Origin: Arabidopsis thaliana
Taxonomy: Eukaryota; Streptophyta; Magnoliopsida; Brassicales; Brassicaceae
NCBI RefSeq assembly: GCF_000001735.4
Contig: NC_003076.8
Span: 15,131,835-15,195,834, forward strand
Length of the DNA: 64,000 bases
Direction: 5' to 3'
In this document: positions 60,230-64,000 of the stretch, in pieces
How positions within the stretch are numbered: position 1 is the stretch's first letter
Layout of the letters: each line of letters starts with the position of its first letter
Program-made: the position numbers and the translations under genes
The notes under the pieces: model-generated
Database searches by the model: none
Seen by the model: the letters and a program-made list of their open reading frames with translations, nothing else
What the model was told of the DNA's origin: nothing

Positions 60230-60811
60230 TTAAATATCAGTTCGTAATGCTTGCATTCCTTCCCATAGAGACAGTCCAATCATGGAAGTTAGATACCATT
60301 GGCCTACATGTAGACCAACGAGTAGAGCCAAGTAGGGAGAAATACAATAGAGGAGTTCTAGGAAGAAAATAAAGCCTATGTTGTGACTGATGCGTCCGAA
60401 GATGTAGGCGAGTTCACATAATGTCACATCCCTGATTGCGCCAACCCAACAAACGCAACTTAATAGGCGAAAGGCAAGAACATACCGGAAATTATCAAAA
60501 TCGTTGAATAATCTTTCCTTACGTGATTTTCGTGGTTTCTGATAGACAAGATTGCTTCAATGTTGATGATTATCATGACGAAGTTCATCGCAAAGTTGTA
60601 TTGTAGGTTCTTGTTCATACTGCAACCAATATAATTTAAGAGGATCAGATTCAGTTTAATCCATCTTATGTTACGTAACATAACATAGTAATGGGAAAAA
60701 AGTAAGAAAAATCATTGATCTAGAGTCTCACCACCAATCACGGAGAAGGCTAGGAGATTCATCGACCATAGTAGAAAGAGGCTTTGTAGCAGCAACATTA
60801 GTATTAGTCAT
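60230..60811 (-). pseudogene. Frameshifted copy of the small membrane protein gene
   Basis: Exon 1 is 60811-60732 (MTNTNVAATKPLSTM, DESPSLLRDW). Exon 2 starts at 60619 with CMNKNLQYNFAMNF. Compared with the intact gene, one base is missing between gcaatcttgt (about 60548) and agttgc (about 60459). The first part therefore runs to a stop at about 60460, while VLAFRLLSCVCW to LALLVGLHVGQWY continues in another frame to 60230. A GT at about 60484 could act as an alternative donor, so a shorter spliced product is possible. Confidence 0.65.
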
Positions 60812-61631
60812 GGCTTCTTAGATAATTGATTGGTTGCTAAAGATGCGCAAGATATAAACTTGATTATGAGGCTTTGCTCCGTAGTTAAACCCTAATGCCT
60901 AGAGATATATAGGTCTCTGGACCTCTGGTTAACCTAATCCAGTTTCATGCCTGAGATGTTTATTTAGTTAATCTAACATATCTTCTTATACTAAATTTGT
61001 TTTGTTGTGTATATCTATTCCAAAAAAATAACCATTTTCTTTTAGAATTAGGAATATATTGTATAACTTTCTTAAGATAATCTTATCATACAATTTTTAA
61101 TTTAGAATTTGTAACTAACTCTATACGTTTCTTAAGAAATCTATCATATAAATAATAATAATAACAAATTGACAATCATTTTCCTTTCAGCTTTAGTAGA
61201 AATTAAACAAAAGTTTTTTCTTTTAGTAAACTTTTCTTTTGAAACAAAGATGGTATACTATTCTTGATGATAATCTTCTTTTACATTTTTATTTTAAGGC
61301 TTAGTAATTAATTGTACAATTTTGAAATATACTAATTTTATAAATAGTAATAATAATCATTTTCCCCCTAAACTTATATTAATCTTCTAATATATACTTT
61401 TTTTTTCTTTTTCATTTTCTTTTTAGATAAGCAGAGAATAAATAAGATATGTCTCACTAGTTAACAAGTCAGTTGGGATTTTCTCTAAGAATTTATCTTT
61501 TTAATTAATATTTAATAATAAAAAATTCCCAAAAGATTATAGGAGATAAAAAGAGAAACACCATTAAAAAAAGGAGATAAAAAGAGTTAAACCATATCTG
61601 TAACTCTGACATATGCGTTCCACTAAATATT
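60812..61631. other. Spacer between tandem membrane-protein copies
   Basis: AT-rich, with no frame or repeat recognised. Confidence 0.55.
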
Positions 61632-62255
61632 TCAAGTACGATTCTTTTGATCAACAGCAACTGATTGTGGTTGATTCACAAACTTCCACCAGTCTCGTAG
61701 TTCGCATAGAAGCAGCCCAGTGATGGTACTGGTAGCTATGTACCATAGCCAATAAGGTAGACAAAAGTGTAGAACGACGAATAGAGCCAAGCGGGTAGAG
61801 ATACAATAGAGGAGATGAAGGAAAATAACAAAGCCAATATTGTTACAGATGCGTCCCATGACGTAGGCTCCCTCACATAATGACAAATCTGTGATTCCCA
61901 AAATCCAAAAAATGCAACTCAATATGCCAAAAATGAAATAAAGAGGAATGAAACCAATCCAAGATTCAGCAACTTCGTTAAATGGAATCTTGGTGAATTT
62001 CATATACAAGATTGCTGCAATGTTGAGGATTATAATGGAGCTGTTCATCGCAATGTCATATCGTACGTTCGTCTTCATCCTGCAACCAACAATTAAAACA
62101 GTTTACATATGTTATGTTTCGTTATAATATTGTCATGTAAGAAAAAAAGGAAAAATCAATGATATGGAGTCTCACCACCATACACGGAGGGGGCTAGGAG
62201 ATTCATGGACGATTGTTGCAGTAGGCTTATTAGCAGACACATTAGTATTAGTCAT
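61632..62255 (-). CDS. Small four-helix membrane protein, unknown function
   Basis: Two exons, 62255-62176 and 62079-61632, give 175 aa. A polar N-terminus (MTNTNVSANKPTATIV, ESPSPLRVWW) is followed by four hydrophobic stretches at about 36-55, 63-87, 104-121 and 123-152, and a basic tail (LRDWWKFVNQPQS). No known family is recognised. It is the only intact member of the local tandem group, and the leader MTNTNV and splice site are shared with the copy at 60811. The ATG context and first-exon position are the same in both copies, which supports this start. Confidence 0.72.
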
Positions 62256-64000
62256 GGCTTCTTCAATAATTTATTGGATGCTAAAGATGCGCAAGAAAAC
62301 TTTATAATGTGGGTTTGCTCCATTGTTAAACCCTATTGCCTATATATATAAGTCTCTGGATATCTGTATTGTATGTTAACCTAATCCAATTTGTTAATAT
62401 ATTCTAAAAGAAAAAGGATTATTCTTATAGAAGGAGTTTATTTTATAATTCTATTAAGATAATCTCATTATACGAATTTTATTTTATATTAGTAATAAAT
62501 ACTATAATTGTTTAAATTAACGATATTAATTGTATTAGTCATGGCTTCAGATAGAATAAAATTTTACTCGGTAGCCGAGAAAGATAGAGTTGATGTTTTA
62601 CGACTGCAATATTTGTGTAGTTGATCCACCAAAACATGCAAATTTGTTTAGCCAAATGCGATGTAGGGAAAATATATCTCTAAGTTAAATGTTATAAGCT
62701 TTGATAAATTGAAACCATAATTTTTATATATAATTAATTTAAGATTATATAACAATTGTTATTATTTATATGTGATGTAATGACCACAATAATAGCTATA
62801 CTTTAGGTAACCTTTAAAAAATGAAACCAAAAAATTAGGAATCATGTATATATAAAAGTAAGGTTTCACTCTTTCCTTATTGGTCCACTTGGCAATATAA
62901 GTTTTTTTTTTAAAATTCTTAATAAATAATAAAAATTGAACACACAGTTTAATATAAAACTGAAATCATAAAAATATGTATCAATTATATTTTTCCACTC
63001 TACTTTATTCAACACACAATAAATTAAAAATTAACTCCCACAATTTATTTCCATTCTCATATTTCATATTGTTTTGTTTACTTTTAAGTTTTTTTCTTTG
63101 TTGTTGTTATGAGTTTAAAAATATTATTGTAAAAGCTTAATTCTAAACTTTAATTTTAGATTATGAACCTTACATTGTTATTTTGTTTAAATAATTTTTT
63201 TGAATTTATATATATTAAAATAAGTTTAGTTCTTTTAAAAAAATCATTATTGTGTATATCATATTACATAAATTTGTTGTTTATAATGAATAATTTGTAA
63301 AGCTCTCAAAAAAATATTTGGAATTACTTTCAATTAAAGAGAGCAAATTAATTTTATTTTAAATATAAATTTCAATTTCATTATGGAATATGGCTAGCTT
63401 GAAATAAGTGTTGTTTTGTTGATTTTGAACTCACTACATTTTTTTTTCTTTTGTTCTAATTTATATGAATTATGTGGTGTAAATAATAATTATTAATAAA
63501 TATAAAATTAAATTTCAATTAGCATGTCAATATGAGATCATCACATTTTTACTTTCAAAATAAATAATATATACTGAAGAAATTTCTACACATTTTTAGC
63601 ATGTCAAGCACACCACTATACATTAACCGTTTACCCAAAAGTAACTGTAACTACACTCCCAATCTAGAGAAAAATATAGAAAAAATGTTTGTCTCATATT
63701 TTGTAAAAAGATACATTTTATTTAATCTTGATAAAATATATAATTAAACCTAAATTTAAAATATAATTAAGGATACAATGTATATAGATAAAAGACCGCA
63801 CATGATGGCTTCTCATATACTCTCATATAAAAAATCTTAAAATTTAAGAAAAGATAAACTTGGAAAACATAAATATTAAATCATTTCAATTTGTGACTCA
63901 TATTAAAGAATCTAATTTTTTTGCATCAATATAATAAAGTCTTTTATAATGTATTATTTGGTCCTAAATTGTTTTTTAATGTGTATATAACATAGATTAT
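62256..64000. other. AT-rich end of the window, nothing recognised
   Basis: The first 300 bp resemble the upstream region of the frameshifted copy (gcttctt-aataatt-attgg, gatgcgcaaga, aaaccctaatgcctatatata). Beyond that I see only AT-rich sequence without frames or termini. Confidence 0.55.

Overview
The window is plant nuclear DNA from a crucifer. It is very AT-rich, has GT-AG introns, and is dominated between genes by transposon debris. Gene order, intron positions and protein lengths match, from memory, the Arabidopsis thaliana chromosome 5 interval around At5g37980 to At5g38090, so A. thaliana or a very close relative is the likely source. No database could be searched, so locus names are recollection, not results.

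Layout. (1) 1-12.8 kb: a tandemly duplicated module of an NADP-dependent alkenal reductase followed by a SABATH methyltransferase on the opposite strand. Copy 1 is intact apart from the window edge (1-1106 and 2033-3335). Copy 2 keeps the reductase (9976-11533), but its methyltransferase is reduced to two short relics (12440-12790). (2) 12.8-26.5 kb: no gene. The stretch holds nested MITEs with a 9-bp target duplication, an Emigrant/pogo-like element, a 2.6-kb non-autonomous Helitron, large diverged duplications and a PIF/Harbinger-type element that may carry host exon sequence. (3) 26.5-43.5 kb: a UGT76E-type glycosyltransferase, a second SABATH methyltransferase and a MATE transporter, separated by Helitron, CACTA and PIF remnants. 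(4) 43.9-49.1 kb: a young Copia LTR retrotransposon complete with LTRs, target duplication, primer site and polypurine tract. Its 1,360-codon ORF is open although the integrase and reverse-transcriptase parts are degenerate. (5) 51.4-52.7 kb: a hAT-like MITE carrying 28 tandem 28-bp units, most with an E2F-like TTGGCGGGAAAA core. (6) 53-57.5 kb: a second UGT76E gene flanked by relics of a duplicated EAF-like gene, then a SINA-like relic, the intact EAF-like gene and a second SINA-like relic. (7) 57.6-62.3 kb: a small CHORD-like zinc protein, a RING-CH membrane E3 ligase and a tandem family of small four-helix membrane proteins (one intact, one frameshifted, one truncated). The last 1.7 kb shows nothing.

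Function. Double-bond reductases, carboxyl methyltransferases, glycosyltransferases and a MATE exporter are all small-molecule modifying or transport genes, so the first 55 kb resembles a loose specialised-metabolism neighbourhood. A common pathway is not shown. The later genes (transcription elongation, ubiquitin ligase, zinc protein) are of housekeeping type.
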